From NCBI GenBank assembly GCA_001179505.1, contig CDMY01000357.1, positions 39,188-103,187 on the forward strand: 64,000 nucleotides of DNA. Reading direction: 5' to 3'. A program made the position numbers and the translations under genes. This document shows positions 50,488-61,800 of the stretch, piece after piece; position 1 is the first letter of the stretch; the number at the start of each line of letters is the position of its first letter. Under the pieces are notes generated by a model. That model ran no database searches. It was not told the DNA's origin and saw nothing but the letters and a program-made list of their open reading frames with translations. The stretch is from Vitrella brassicaformis. Taxonomy: Eukaryota; Sar; Vitrellaceae.

Positions 50488-51157
50488 TCACTTCTCTAGG
50501 TTCCACCGCCACCTGACGTGCTTGTGCTGAATCTTCTGTCGGAACCAAGCACACACAGCACACAGGGAGGGAGGGAGGGAGGCACACCACACCAGAGGGG
50601 TAAGATCAGATCTTGGTTTGCTGGACTGGATATGTGTGTCACATCCATCACAAACACACGTCCATCCGTCCGTCCGTACGTTCCATCTGGAGGGCGGTTC
50701 GCAGTGTAGAAAGACCCTTCCCCGTTCGATGCCCGCCGCCTCCAGCTCCCGCTGCACCAACTCATGCATCTCCTTGTAACTCTTGCCCTCGAACAACGGC
50801 GAACACAGCAGGCCCTGCAATGAGATGCACACCGACAAACACACATACACACATACACATCAAGCAGGGAGGGAGGGAGGGAGCCCTCTGCAATTAGTGC
50901 AATGGGTTAATTAAGCTGTTCGTGTGTGCCAAGCTTGTGGGTGGGTGGCCGGCGGCTCCCTCACGCACGTAGAAGTGTTTGTCGTAGACATAGTTGCCCA
51001 CAGTGTAGTCATTCTTGATGGCGAAGTGTACTGGCTGCATCTTTTGGTAGACGGTGCGCTTGATGGTGTCCAGGTTGGGCGTCGGCCCGGCAGCAAACTT
51101 GTGAGCATGACGCACACGTCCGCAGCACACGGGCGCCAGCTGCCTTGCACTCTGCAT
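50488..51157 (-). CDS. BolA-like small protein, probably mitochondrial
   Basis: About 130 aa in three exons. ATG 51157 opens MQSARQLAPVCCGRVRHAHK, a basic leader fitting mitochondrial import. The body reads KMQPVHFAIKNDYTVGNYV, YDKHFYGLLCSPLFEGKSYK, EMHELVQRELEAAGIERGRV and FLHCEPPSRW. This follows the BolA plan (L-x-P-x-H-x-x-I-x-N-D ... H-F ... S-x-x-F-E-G-K-S ... H-x-L-V ... W), with the Fe-S linked FEGK loop and the following His; BolA proteins act with monothiol glutaredoxins in iron-sulfur assembly. The third exon (acceptor CCGACAG) adds NKIQHKHVRWRWNLEK, an unusual basic aromatic tail; stop 50488-50490. The family call is by eye and moderate. A mitochondrial ribosomal or respiratory-complex subunit is the alternative. 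Confidence 0.55.
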
Positions 51158-51204
51158 CTCAATCAGCCGCCATCACAGCGCGACGTCTTCCCTCTGCTAC
51201 TAAG

Positions 51205-51213
51205 TAGCTCGCA
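51205..51213. promoter_or_regulatory. Candidate promoter motif TAGCTCGCA
   Basis: 48 bp upstream of the BolA-like ATG, in the 185-bp divergent gap shared with the type I membrane protein gene. Confidence 0.45.
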
Positions 51214-51342
51214 GATCTAAGGCTTGCGTGAAACCGCTCTTTGTTCAGGCCTCCCCTTACGAATCTCCGCCAGCTGCTGATCCATCTGAGGAGCAAGCTT
51301 CATGAGAGGAGCACAGCAGCAAGACTCAGACGATTGCCCGAC

Positions 51343-53276
51343 ATGTCGGCGAGAGTGCTGTTTGGCGTCGGCATCATTATCCTCGTGCATCTCGCGGCAT
51401 CTCGTGAGGCCACCACGCTGCGAGGGGCTGACGACCATGCCTTCGGTGCCCAACCTGGGCAGGAGTTCCCGCTGTTGCTTTTCCGGAGCGAGTGGGACAC
51501 GAAAAGCCGTCCCAGCAACCTCTATATTCGGGTGGAGGGCAGATGGAGGACCGTCTCCGCCGCCAACAAGACCTGTCTGACATTTCGGCCCGTCAGAGGC
51601 GACAGGCCAGTCCCTCAGAGGAGACGGCTGGCCGGCAGAGAGGACGCCACAGACGCTTACCTCTTCCCTGACTCGTGCGACGACGCTTTTCGGCGGGCGG
51701 GGAGTGCTGCTGGTAACGGTTCCGAGTGGCCTGTGGTGTGTCATCCCGACCTGCGCCACAGCAGCATCCATGGCCATCTCGCCTTCCGGCTGCCCGCGGC
51801 GGTGCTGATATGGCTGGGCAACCTGACCATCCCCGAACGCATCCCCGATGAGAGACCCACCCTCCCGCCCCACAACGACTCGGATGGCCATGAAGAGCCC
51901 ACAGTGTCCATCCCTGAGCCGGCGGACAACAGCTCCGCCCCGCCCAGGCCGATCAACAAAGCAGCTGCGCCGATATGCGTCCCGGACACCGAGGGCGTCA
52001 CTCACTGCAGCCCCCTGGGCGAGGAGGAGGGGGACCAGCCGTCGAGTGATGTTGAGCCGCCATCCCCGTCCCCTCCTCTCCCCCTGCCCGTCCTCCCCTT
52101 CCCCGTCCTCCCCTTCCCCGTCCTCCCCTTCCCCGTCCCCCCCGTGTCGCACATTTCTGTGTGCTACCGAGACGAAGAGGAGGCCAACGGCGCTGTCGAC
52201 GTTGGACCCCTCGTCTTCCACGACCGTAAGAAAGACCGACTGGCCAGGCCGACACACAAACATACATGGAATGAGTGCCATCCATCCATTTGGTTTTGCG
52301 TGTGGGTATGTACAGCTCCCGTGGTGCAGCCGCCGCTGGTGGGTGGGCAGCGGGTCCCCGTGAGGATATTCCTCAACCCTGGGTGGGAACTGGCCCTCAC
52401 GATACGTACGTACGCACAGGCATTCACTACACAACCACGTCATTTCTGGCATGTGAGCCACCGAGGGAGGCCTGTGCGTATCCGTGTGTGGTTGGTTGGT
52501 TGGGTGGTTGGTTGACACACAGGAGGTCAGAGTTTCTCTCAGCACAACATCATCGCTCTCAAGGAGCGGATGTGGAACTGCAAGGGCTTCGCTGATGAGA
52601 ATGTCTTCCACGCAGCCACACGCCCCAAGCTGGCCGAGAAGTATAATCGCCAAGCGACCTTCGGGTACGCACAGGAGAACGAGAAAGGAGGACAGACAGA
52701 GGAGAAACCGCCCGGATTGCATTGGATGTGTGTTGCGGTGCGGCGTGTGGTGTGGTGTGTGCAGGTTCAGCCAGGACTACCGTGTGTACCACGGTGAGCT
52801 CAAGAGGTGGCGCCACAGGTTCCAGCACATGCAGTGGTTTGAGGTCTGCTTCTACGCCGACCACAACCAGCTCAACGGCACCGTGGCAGGCGAAGTCGAA
52901 TTCCTCATGGGTCCGTACCAACCAACGAATGCCTGCACAGCACGCCACAGCACACCACAGTAGAGTGACTCCATCCATTCGTGCAGTGCAGGCATGGGAT
53001 GGGTGCGGCTGTTGTCTCTCTGCTCTGTGGTCAGACCACCGCGACGCTGCCGAGCTGGTTGGGTTCATCATGTTTGCGATTATGGGTGTGCCCTTCTTGT
53101 GTGGCGCGACGCTGGCCTGCTATGCATTCAAGCACAGGCGACTGCGGCGGCGGCACAGACGCGTATTTCTCGTCCAGCAACAGGACCGCATAGAGGCCCG
53201 TCTTCTACGGGCCCTTGGCCTGCCCGAGTATGAAGGAGCCGAGGCCAGCGAAAGCGGGACTACCAATGCCAGCTGA
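51343..53276 (+). CDS. Type I single-pass membrane protein with Pro-rich ectodomain
   Basis: No family recognised. ATG 51343 gives a clean signal peptide (MSARVLFGVGIIILVHLAAS). An in-frame ATG at 51241 would bury it and is disfavoured. The ectodomain has paired cysteines (NKTCLTFRP, FPDSCDDAF, WPVVCHPDL, APICVPDTEGVTHC) and N-glycosylation sequons (NKT, NGS, NLT, NDS, NSS). An exact 15-nt tandem repeat at 52087-52131 encodes PVLPF three times. Further exons read GGQRVPVRIFLNPGWELALT, GGQSFSQHNIIALKERMWN, FSQDYRVYHGELKRWRHRF and MQWFEVCFYADHNQLNGTVA. One transmembrane helix (AAELVGFIMFAIMGVPFLCG, then ATLACYAF) is followed by a strongly basic stop-transfer (KHRRLRRRHRR) and a short tail ending GTTNAS (stop 53274-53276). 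It is probably a surface or endomembrane glycoprotein. Confidence 0.72.
52087..52131 (+). repeat. Coding tandem repeat, 3 x 15 nt
   Basis: Three identical 15-nt units, each encoding Pro-Val-Leu-Pro-Phe, in the stalk of the type I membrane protein. Confidence 0.9.
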
Positions 53277-53864
53277 CTGACTCACAAGAGGGCGGGGCGG
53301 AGTGACCGATGGCTGGCTGGAACAAACGAAGCTCTGCTGGCAAGGGCTGCGCACATGAGGCAGGCATTCAGGAAGCCAGTACGTACGTACTTGTGAGACG
53401 TGCATTTGATCGGGGCTTGATACATGTCAGGCAGGTCGGTCTTACATCACTCACGGGACGGACAGTACGTACGCATCACGTTGATGTCAGCTAAGAGTGT
53501 ACATTACTTGCTTACTCGTTCATGCATTGCAATGCATTCAGCCCATCCCAGCCAAACGGAAAAAGAGTTCGTTCATTGCCTTACACAGTCAGCGTACGTA
53601 CGTACGTGTTGGTCAACAGACCACCGCACCGGTCGGTCACACGACATGTCGCACCGCACCCACTGAGTCCGTCTGGCCTGTCTACACAACCCACCCACCC
53701 AGCATGCCTGCATGCCTACACACGGTCGAGGATTCCCTCCCTCCCTCCTTCCTCAGGTCGGTCGGTCGGTCGGTCTTGGGTGGACAAGACTCAGCCACGC
53801 ACACGCATCGCATCGATGGATGTGACGGATGGATGGATGGACATGTCGCACATTGGAGGGGTAG
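53277..53864. other. Tail-to-tail intergenic with palindromes, no gene seen
   Basis: 588 bp between converging genes. It holds GTAC runs (53379-53390, 53593-53607), GGTC repeats (53758-53773) and GGAT repeats (53828-53841), plus the palindrome listed separately. Confidence 0.55.
53522..53537. repeat. Perfect 16-bp palindrome in a tail-to-tail gap
   Basis: ATGCATTGCAATGCAT is its own reverse complement. Related GCATTGCAATGC occurs at 34269-34280. Confidence 0.6.
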
Positions 53865-56800
53865 CTAGACTCGCCTGGCTTTACCCACATTGAGGAAGAT
53901 CCGCACCCGCCCACGCCAACTCGCGGCCACGAACCCCACGTACTCGGCTGTGTACCTGACGCCAACGAGATAACGACCACACCGAGATAGCCACACTGTC
54001 CACACGTCAGTCACGTCTGATTAATGGGATCGCATCGCGTTCAAGTTGGTACCGTACTGTACATACATACCCATTGTCGGCCAAGAGGAGCGAATCATTT
54101 CTGGTGAAGGCTTGAGAGGGTGCCTTTGTGACGTGTCCTCCCTCTGGCTGTGCGTGGCTGGCTGCCCTGGAGATGCCCCCCGCGCTCCTGCCGGTGGGTA
54201 GTACCCCTCCTGGCCTGCCCCGCCACAGCTGATTGAGTGGGCCCCGCCTCCTGCTCTCCGATGTCTGCCCCAGCTGCGACGGGGGCAGTGGAGGCACGCC
54301 GCGAGCTGAATATGACACATCGCTCCGGGGGGTCGGCGGGGGGTCTTCGGCCACGCAAGGCATGGACGACTCTGGCTGTGTGGCTGATGGTGCTGCCGAG
54401 GGCGGTGGTGCAGGGACGACTGACGAGGGGGAACGGGTGGCATGCTGTGGGGGGTGGAACACCTCGTTGACCAGCAAACTGACAAACGATTGAGGGGCCA
54501 CGATACAGGCTGTCAACACCTCGTCAAAAGCTGCAATGCAAACAGACGCCACACACACACAGACACAAGATCTTGATCACAGACAGACAGACAGACGACA
54601 CAGCTCGAGGGCTCTAGTGCTCTGGGCGTCTGTCTGTCCTGTGTCTGTCGACCTCGGAAGCATTCGAAGGCGGCATTAGTGGTCTTCTTGCTGAACCCAA
54701 ACCTGTTTCATTCAACCGCAGACGAGACATGGAATCCAATTGATCCACCAGGGGGCAGGTGTGTGTGTGTGTGTCGATTGGCTGCTGTGTGAGCGACTGA
54801 CTGACTGACTTAGGATTGATGGCGGGCACTGTCGGGTTTTGTACGTCCCACAGGAAAATCAAACCGTTCTCCGAGCCACAGATGACGTGCTCCTCAGTCG
54901 GGCTGCCAGACAGACAGACAGACGGCCAACCAACCAGAACGCACGTTGGTGAGTGATTGGATGTGTGTGCGCTGCCCTTACGAGAATGCGGCGTGAAGCG
55001 AGAACTGGTCGTTGACATGTCCCTTGAACTTGGACACATCAGACAAGTCCTGAAACAAGGAGACGATAGGGTCGCAGTGAGCTCTTTGGCAGCTCATCTC
55101 AGCTGAGCTGACCGCGAGTGAGATGAGTCTGATTCTGGAGTCCGTGGTGGTGACGCAGAGCCCCGTGCTGTCCTTCTTCCACACGAGTCCGCTCACTTTC
55201 TTCCCCTTGGCGTGCTTCCCACGACGATTGCGACAGTCCTTGGCGTAGCGAAACTTGAGCGTCTGCACAGGACAGGACAGGACAGGTCAGCCACACACAA
55301 GCCAAGAAAGTGCCCAGTCCTCCCGGTGATTGAGTGAGAGTGACGGCAGTGTTTGCTCAACGTGCTGTGCTCAAGCAAGTCAGTACCCACCCACATACCT
55401 TAGCGTCGTAGAAGACCACACTGCCCTTCCGGCAGCCAACCGCCAACAAACTGCCACTGAAAAAAGAATGAAAACCAGAGCGAAGCGAGAACCTGACCTG
55501 ACAGACGCTGTGGTCTGTGGTGCCCTCCCTCTCCCCTCGCTGACTCAGTGACTCACTCACTCAGGAGAGATAGAGAGGGAGGTGACCCACTCATCCACGT
55601 TGATTCGTTCGATGATTTTGCCCTCGTAGAGCAGGTCCTTGTCCCCCCTCTCCCCTTGGCCACCGACGTTGCCGCTGCTGGGGCCCCTGCTCTTGGCCAG
55701 GGGCTGTAGGCGCCACACTTGGATGGCCGCCTCCAACGTGCTGGAAAAGACCACATCCTGCCCACACATCACATTCATGCATTCATATACACACACATAC
55801 ACAGCACATAGATAGGTCACGAGGGGTTGGGGGTGGATGATACGGAGATCCCATCCATCCATCCGTCCGTCCCAGTCTACCTTGTAGAGTGGATTGAAGG
55901 CCGCCGCAGTGGGGTAGTCGGGACACTGAAGACATGCAATGGCCCCATCTCGATCGACACGCCACAAGCGGACAGTCTTGTCCAAGCTTGTCGACAGAAG
56001 CCGCTGATTCTGCCAGCAAGAAGAGAGAGACACGCCAGGCAAAACACACAAAAATCTGTGTCCATCTCGTTGGCTGGCTGGCTGGCTACCTTACTGACTG
56101 ACTGAGTACTCTGTCTGCCCCATCCGATCCCTCCTCCCTCTGCTGTCCCTCCCACCGACCTGCGGCCTCGGGTCCCAGCACAGCATGATGATGGATGCTT
56201 TGTGCCCCCTGAGTGTCCTGGGAGGCATCTCGGCAGAGGAACCGCCGCTGCTTGACGCATCCGTGCTGTGAGTGGATAAAGCTGTGCCATCGAGCCCCCT
56301 GGGAAGCGGAACCGGAGCTGGCGCCGAGTCTGTCGTCGCCTGGTCGTCGTCGAGCGGCATCGAGTCGGAGTCACGCGACCTCGCGCGCCGGATGCTTTCC
56401 TCTTTGGGCGGTGGGGGCGGGGGCGACAGCGGCGCAGACAGGTGCTCTGAATGAGTGATCAATAACGCACACAGAGGCTGGGGTGTGTATGTACGTAGGA
56501 TGCAAGTGTGTTTGGACGTGTCGTGAGCACACCCCGCACCCACCCACCCACCCACCCACCCTTGAGGTTCCAGAGCCTGATGGCCCCATCCATCCCCCCC
56601 GCCGCCAGCCACCGGCCGTCAGGTGAGATCGCCAGAGACCACACGGGGCACTCCTCGGGCAGCTTCAGCTGACGCACCAACCATACGCTGCTCAACTCCT
56701 GAACGAATGAATAAACAACAAAATGGACCAAGGCACGACAGACGGGCGTATATATACGTCCACACTACGGGTGAAGCAAGCGTCTCGACCACCGGGCTCT

Positions 56801-58605
56801 CACCTTGAAGGGCTTGTTCGCCGTGCGCACAGGAACAAGGCGGCTACCTTCCACCTGCAGCGAGTAGAAGAACAAGTATATATAGAGTCCACACACATCA
56901 GTTAGGTGGAGGAAACACACTGCATTTGGGCATTCATTCTTCCTTGGTCACCTCCGGGTCAGGGAGCGCCCCTGCAGTCCCGTGTCGCTTCTTCCCCCGC
57001 TTCACGTCAGCTGAAGCAGCGCTCTGCACACACACACAACCGACAACACGTCGGGCAGAATTGACCAGCCGGCCACTCGTCCTTCCCTCCGCCCTTTCCC
57101 TTACGGCAGCAGGCCCCCCGGCTCCCTGCTCCTCAGCGGTTGTGGGAGTTAGGTTGATATCTGACGATGCATTGGACGTCCTCTGCTCTACCAGCATGTC
57201 GCCACTGTCCTCTGCCGGGATGCGACCGCTTGACCGGGCGGCAGGCACGCCACCGCGACCTCTGAACGGGTTGAAGCGAGATAGAAGGTTCTTGCCTCCT
57301 CGTTTGGCATCCCTTGGGTCCGTGCTGTGCCCTCCCTCAAGAGACCCGGCATCCGGGTTGGTTGACATATCTACACACAGATAGATGACGATGGCGCATC
57401 CAGCGAGCACACGAGGCATGTATGTCGTTGACTCCCGTCAGCCACCCCACCCCGCCTGCTCTCATCTTTCCTTTACCCACTTACCTACCTGAGATGGACG
57501 CCTGATCGAAGGCAACTGAAGTGGCAGTGCGGTTGAGGGTCTGGTTCATGAGCTCCGCCTGGTTCTTGCTGAAGGTGTCGAAGAGTTCATTCTGTGCCTC
57601 CAGGTACTCGAGTGAGACGACCTGCCTCCTAGCCATGCCGGTGTCGTCGAGATTGCTGAGCAGCAGTGCCGACCTGTCCTCAGACCGAGTGTCGTCATCG
57701 AGCAGAGGGCTGCCCTCGGAACCCCCGTCAGTCCCCGTCCCCTCCTTCTTGGAATCATTGTCGTCGCTGTCCGCCCCTTCCTGACCCTCTTCGTCCAGGT
57801 CACCCTCTCCTGCCTTGGCCAGGCTGGCAGCCAGCAACTCAGTCGCAGACGCTCTTCTGTCCGGCGACCGGCTCGCTGCGGGCGCCTCGTAAGCCGTCAC
57901 CATGCTGGCATTCAACGATGAGGACAGCAGCTCGAATGCCGATGATTGGGAGATGGCCGAGGCATCGTCAGCGGTGTTTTCGGCAAAAGACACCCTTCTT
58001 GGTTTGTCGGAGGTCGACGGGGAGACCGACGAAGGAGATGACTTGGAGTCCGACGTGGCATGCCACGGATGAGCACCATGGATATCGGGGCTCGAACCGT
58101 CGTCTGTGGGCGCAATGAAGGGACACCACCAGCAGACCAACACACACATGAGTCAGATGAGCGAAGGGAGGAAGGAAGGAAAGAGCCTGCCTGCCTTCAC
58201 TGAGTTGCCTAAATGAAACGCACCTCTACGCTCTCCTCCACTTGCGAGCAGCATATCAGGTGCATTGGACGAGGTCGACGTGCCTCTGGGCGACTCCTCA
58301 TCCTTGCATGGTGCAGATTCATCATCGGCCGACAGGGATTGTGAACGCCAGGCGCTCATGTGGCTGTCGCGCTGGTTCGGCACCGCACACGCCCGGAAGC
58401 GACGGATGAGATCCGACTCGGCTTCGACGACCGTTTGCTCCGCTTGAGCCCTGGCGTCATCCAGATCAACTGAATCTCGCCACTGAAGGGCAGGCATCAG
58501 GCCGAAGAGCTGCTCGTCGGTCGAATGGCGGCCGGACGATGAGTCATCCAGAGATTCGGATGAACCGCGAATAGGAAGCGCTTCTTGGTCGGACATGGTC
58601 CTCAA
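53865..58605 (-). CDS. WDR44-like WD40-repeat protein
   Basis: Family members bind Rab11 and act in endosomal recycling in animals; here the role is inferred. Start at 58605 (MRTMSDQEALPIRGSSESLD) or 58596. The N-terminal 450 residues are acidic and Ser-rich (LDEEGQEGADSDDNDSKKEG), with a helical part (LEYLEAQNELFDTFSKNQAE). WD40 blades then appear exon by exon: ECPVWSLAISPDGRWLAAGG with MDGAIRLWNLK; TLRGHKASIIMLCWDPRPQ; NQRLLSTSLDKTVRLWRVDR; YPTAAAFNPLYK; VVFSSTLEAAIQVWRL; GSLLAVGCRKGSVVFYDAK; LKFRYAKDCRNRRGKHAKGK; DSRIRLISL with DLSDVSKFKGHVNDQFSL; EEHVICGSENGLIFLWDVQN; and a final VGFVAASWRGRVRIFLNVG. 'DKTVRLW', 'RGK..KGKKVSG', 'DSRIRL' and 'VRIFLNV' match WDR44 at equivalent places. A Pro/Ser insert of about 120 residues splits the last blades. 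Stop 53865-53867. Confidence 0.82.
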
Positions 58606-58899
58606 ACCCGACTCCCGCCGCCAGTCGTGAAAACACAGTTAAGGGTTTGAAGGGTTACAGGGGGAGAGAGCTCTCCCCGATCTCTTGTCCCTTTTGTCCC
58701 TCCCTCCTTTTCTTGGCTTCCCTCCCTCCGCCATGCTGCTAATGTGAGCCTAAACCACAATCGGCCTGGAATCACTCATTGTCTTCTGTGGGTGTCATGA
58801 GCAGCTCAGGCTAAGAGGACGTGGACGAGATGAGTGCTGTCGATAGCGACGTCTTCTTCTCACCGCGCGGTGGGTCGGCTGCCAGCGCACAAGCAATAC
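58606..58899. promoter_or_regulatory. Divergent 5' region of the WDR44-like and PKS genes
   Basis: 294 bp, CT-rich in part. No TGCGAGCT motif was noticed. A short frame from ATG 58830 (MSAVDSDVFFSPRGG) cannot be spliced in frame to the PKS. Confidence 0.35.
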
Positions 58900-61800
58900 A
58901 TGTGTGAGTGAGAGCGCACAAGCACACACTGCGTGGTGTGGTGTGTTTCTTAGGCGACGAGGTGAATGATTCCCGTCGCCCGATGAATGAACGACTGCTG
59001 GCTGTGTATGGTGACAAACCATGGCACCGTATGCTGCTGAAGCGGTCTCACACCATGGCTGACATAGTCTGTCAGACGTGGCTGGATCTCGAGGGCAGGC
59101 CCACCGCCCATGTGACGTACCGGCAGATGAAGCAGAGGGTCTTCGACTTGTCGGCATATTTTGTCAGTCACCTTGGGCTCCGTCGTGGGGACAGGGTCCT
59201 CCTCTGCTTCCCACCCGGTGAGTGAGGCAGTGACACACACAGACAGACAGACAGCACACACGGAGAAGAGAAGAGACCAGGACGGTCGACTGACCGACTC
59301 GCCTCGAAGGCATGGTTTGCTTGCTTGCTTGTGTGTGCGCAGGTGTCGACTTCATTATTGCATTCCTTTCTTGCATGGTTTCTGGCATAGTGGCTGTTCC
59401 GGTAAGGTCGCTGCGACGGCAACACTGCCATGCACACATATCAGGGCCCATAAGCAGACACACTGGGCGTGTAATGTTTCCAACAGGTATACCCTCCTGA
59501 CCCGCGTCGTTTGTCTATCGATGTTCCCCGTTTGTGCGAAATCGCTCACTCCTCACAAGCCACCTACACCCTCACCAACCAGTAAGTATCACACACGCTC
59601 TTCCACATGACTAGTCTATCTCTCCCTCATCGCGCGTGTCTGTCATCTGCCTGTGGTTGCCGTATCAGGATGTACAAGCGAGTGACCTTGCTGATCACCC
59701 TCCGTGCTCGGTCACTGGACAGTCGGTGGACCGCTCTGCAGTGGGTCAGCACTGACAATCTCACCAACGACGGCGCAAGTGAAGACTTCGTGCCACCAGC
59801 CATCCCTTTCGACTCAGTGGCGTTCTTACAGTTCACATCAGGTGAATGGGAGGGAGGGAGGGAGGGAGGTGCGAACGGACGGACAGGCACATGCGTGTGG
59901 CCTTGGCTCCTTCTGCTCTGCCTGTCTGTTGTAAGGTTCCACTGGCGATCCTAAGGGAGTGATGGTGACGCACGGCTGCTTGCTGCACAACATCCACGTG
60001 TGCGCAGCAGTCTTCGGCTTTAATACCTGTATCGATGCCCCCGACGCGCCCGACGAGAGCCTCACCCTACTGCCCCTGGAGTCATGGCCAGCATTCACCG
60101 AAAGGAGACATGCCCTCAGTCTCAAGACGCGAGGGCACAGACCGCGTACCTTCTCATGGTTGCCCGCGTACCATGACATGGGTAAGTACGGCCGACGTGC
60201 GTACACTGGCCTGCTCGCTCCATACATGTTGTGTCCGCACTGCAGGCCTTATCGGGTGTTCGCTCTGCCCAATGTTCTTCGGATGCGAGTCCTTCTTTGT
60301 CTCGCCTCTTGATTTCCTGAGACGGCCGAGCTTGTGGCTGGAATGCATGTCTCGCTACCACTGCAGCGCTACCGCCTCTCCTAATTTTGGCTTCGAGCTC
60401 GTCGTGAAGCAGCTCGACAGGCCTGAGATGAAGGAGATCTTCGACCAGCTCGACCTCAGCCACGTCTGCGGCTTTCTCTGCGGCGCAGAGCCAATAAGAG
60501 CCAGCACTGTCAACAAGTTTATCAAGAAATTTGAGCCAGCCGGTCTTCGTCGAAGTGCCTTCATCCCTGCATATGGCATGGTAGCATGCACAACACGAAA
60601 GGAGTCCCTCACGCACAGAGAGGCTTACCTTGCCTTTTTTGCCTTGTATAAGGCGGAGCACACGCTGCTCATAACGGGTCGCTGGGGGTATAGCTACGAC
60701 CCACTCATCGTCACGGTCGATGCAAACAAGCTGAGGACACAGGTCAACACACACACACACACACACACATACACCCTCCCACCCGCATACACACGGGCTG
60801 CCTGCCTGTTCCCCCGACCGTCCTGTCTGTTGCTTGTTTTGGTTGTGTTCTGTCACTCATGTCAGGGTGTGGTTGAGCTGGTGGATGGTGAGTGTCCCCC
60901 CTCGGTGACCCCGGCGGCGTTTGTCGGGTGCGGCTGCCCTCCCCCCATCTCGGGTGCTGACATACGAATCGTGGACCCTGAAACCCTCAGGGAGCTGCCT
61001 CCAGGCCGCATGGGTGAGATCTGGGTTCGAAGCGCAAGCACGGCCGCCGGGTACTTCAACTTACCCGAGAAGACCGAGGAGACCTTCCACGGCTGCTGTC
61101 GGTACCTCACCGGCGAGCTGTCGACGCCCAACTACCTCCGCACGGGCGACAGCGGATTCTTCCACCAGGGGGAGCTGTTCATCTCTGGCAGGATCAAAGA
61201 CATGCTCATCGTGCGCGGTCGAAACGTCTTCCCGTCGGACGTAAGCTCACATATCTGTCTATGGCTCGGCTCATGCAGGCATGCGTGGCTCGGTCTGTGT
61301 GCCGTTGACTCATATATCTCAGATCGAGGAGGTGATAGAGGATGTGCCTGGGGTGCGCAAGGGCTGCAGCGTCGCCTTCGCTTTGGATGTCGACGACACG
61401 GAGCAGCTGGCCCTGTGCGTCGAGCTCAAGCAGCCACAGGCGGCCAGCCTCCTCACCTGGCTCACTGGAGGCGGCCAAGAAGAACCCGACTATCACAGCA
61501 AGGCAAAAGAGATCGCAAAGGCTGTATCTGTTCGGATTGGCATCCCCGTCTATCGCATCTGGCTTGTCAAGCCGCGCAGCATTCTTAAGGTGAGTACGTG
61601 TGAAGACAGACAGAGGAGTGCACACGCTCCTGTCGGTCGTGTGTCGATGTACTACTCGTGTGTGTGTAGACGACCAGCGGAAAGGTGCGACGTTCGCTCA
61701 CACGTGGCGCCATCCTGGATGGCAAGCTTTCAGGCGTGCTGCACTCTGAGGTTCTCGACGGGGAAAGCGAGGCCTGCTCACGGGAGAGATTCCCGTCCTT

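Noticed and set aside
51217-52722. 501-codon open frame on the minus strand
   Set aside because: It is the antisense shadow of the type I membrane protein, which has a signal peptide, sequons, splice junctions and a membrane helix on the plus strand.
58830-58903. ATG 58830 (MSAVDSDVFF) as the PKS start
   Set aside because: None of its possible donors joins the acyl-ligase exon in frame; each gives an immediate stop.
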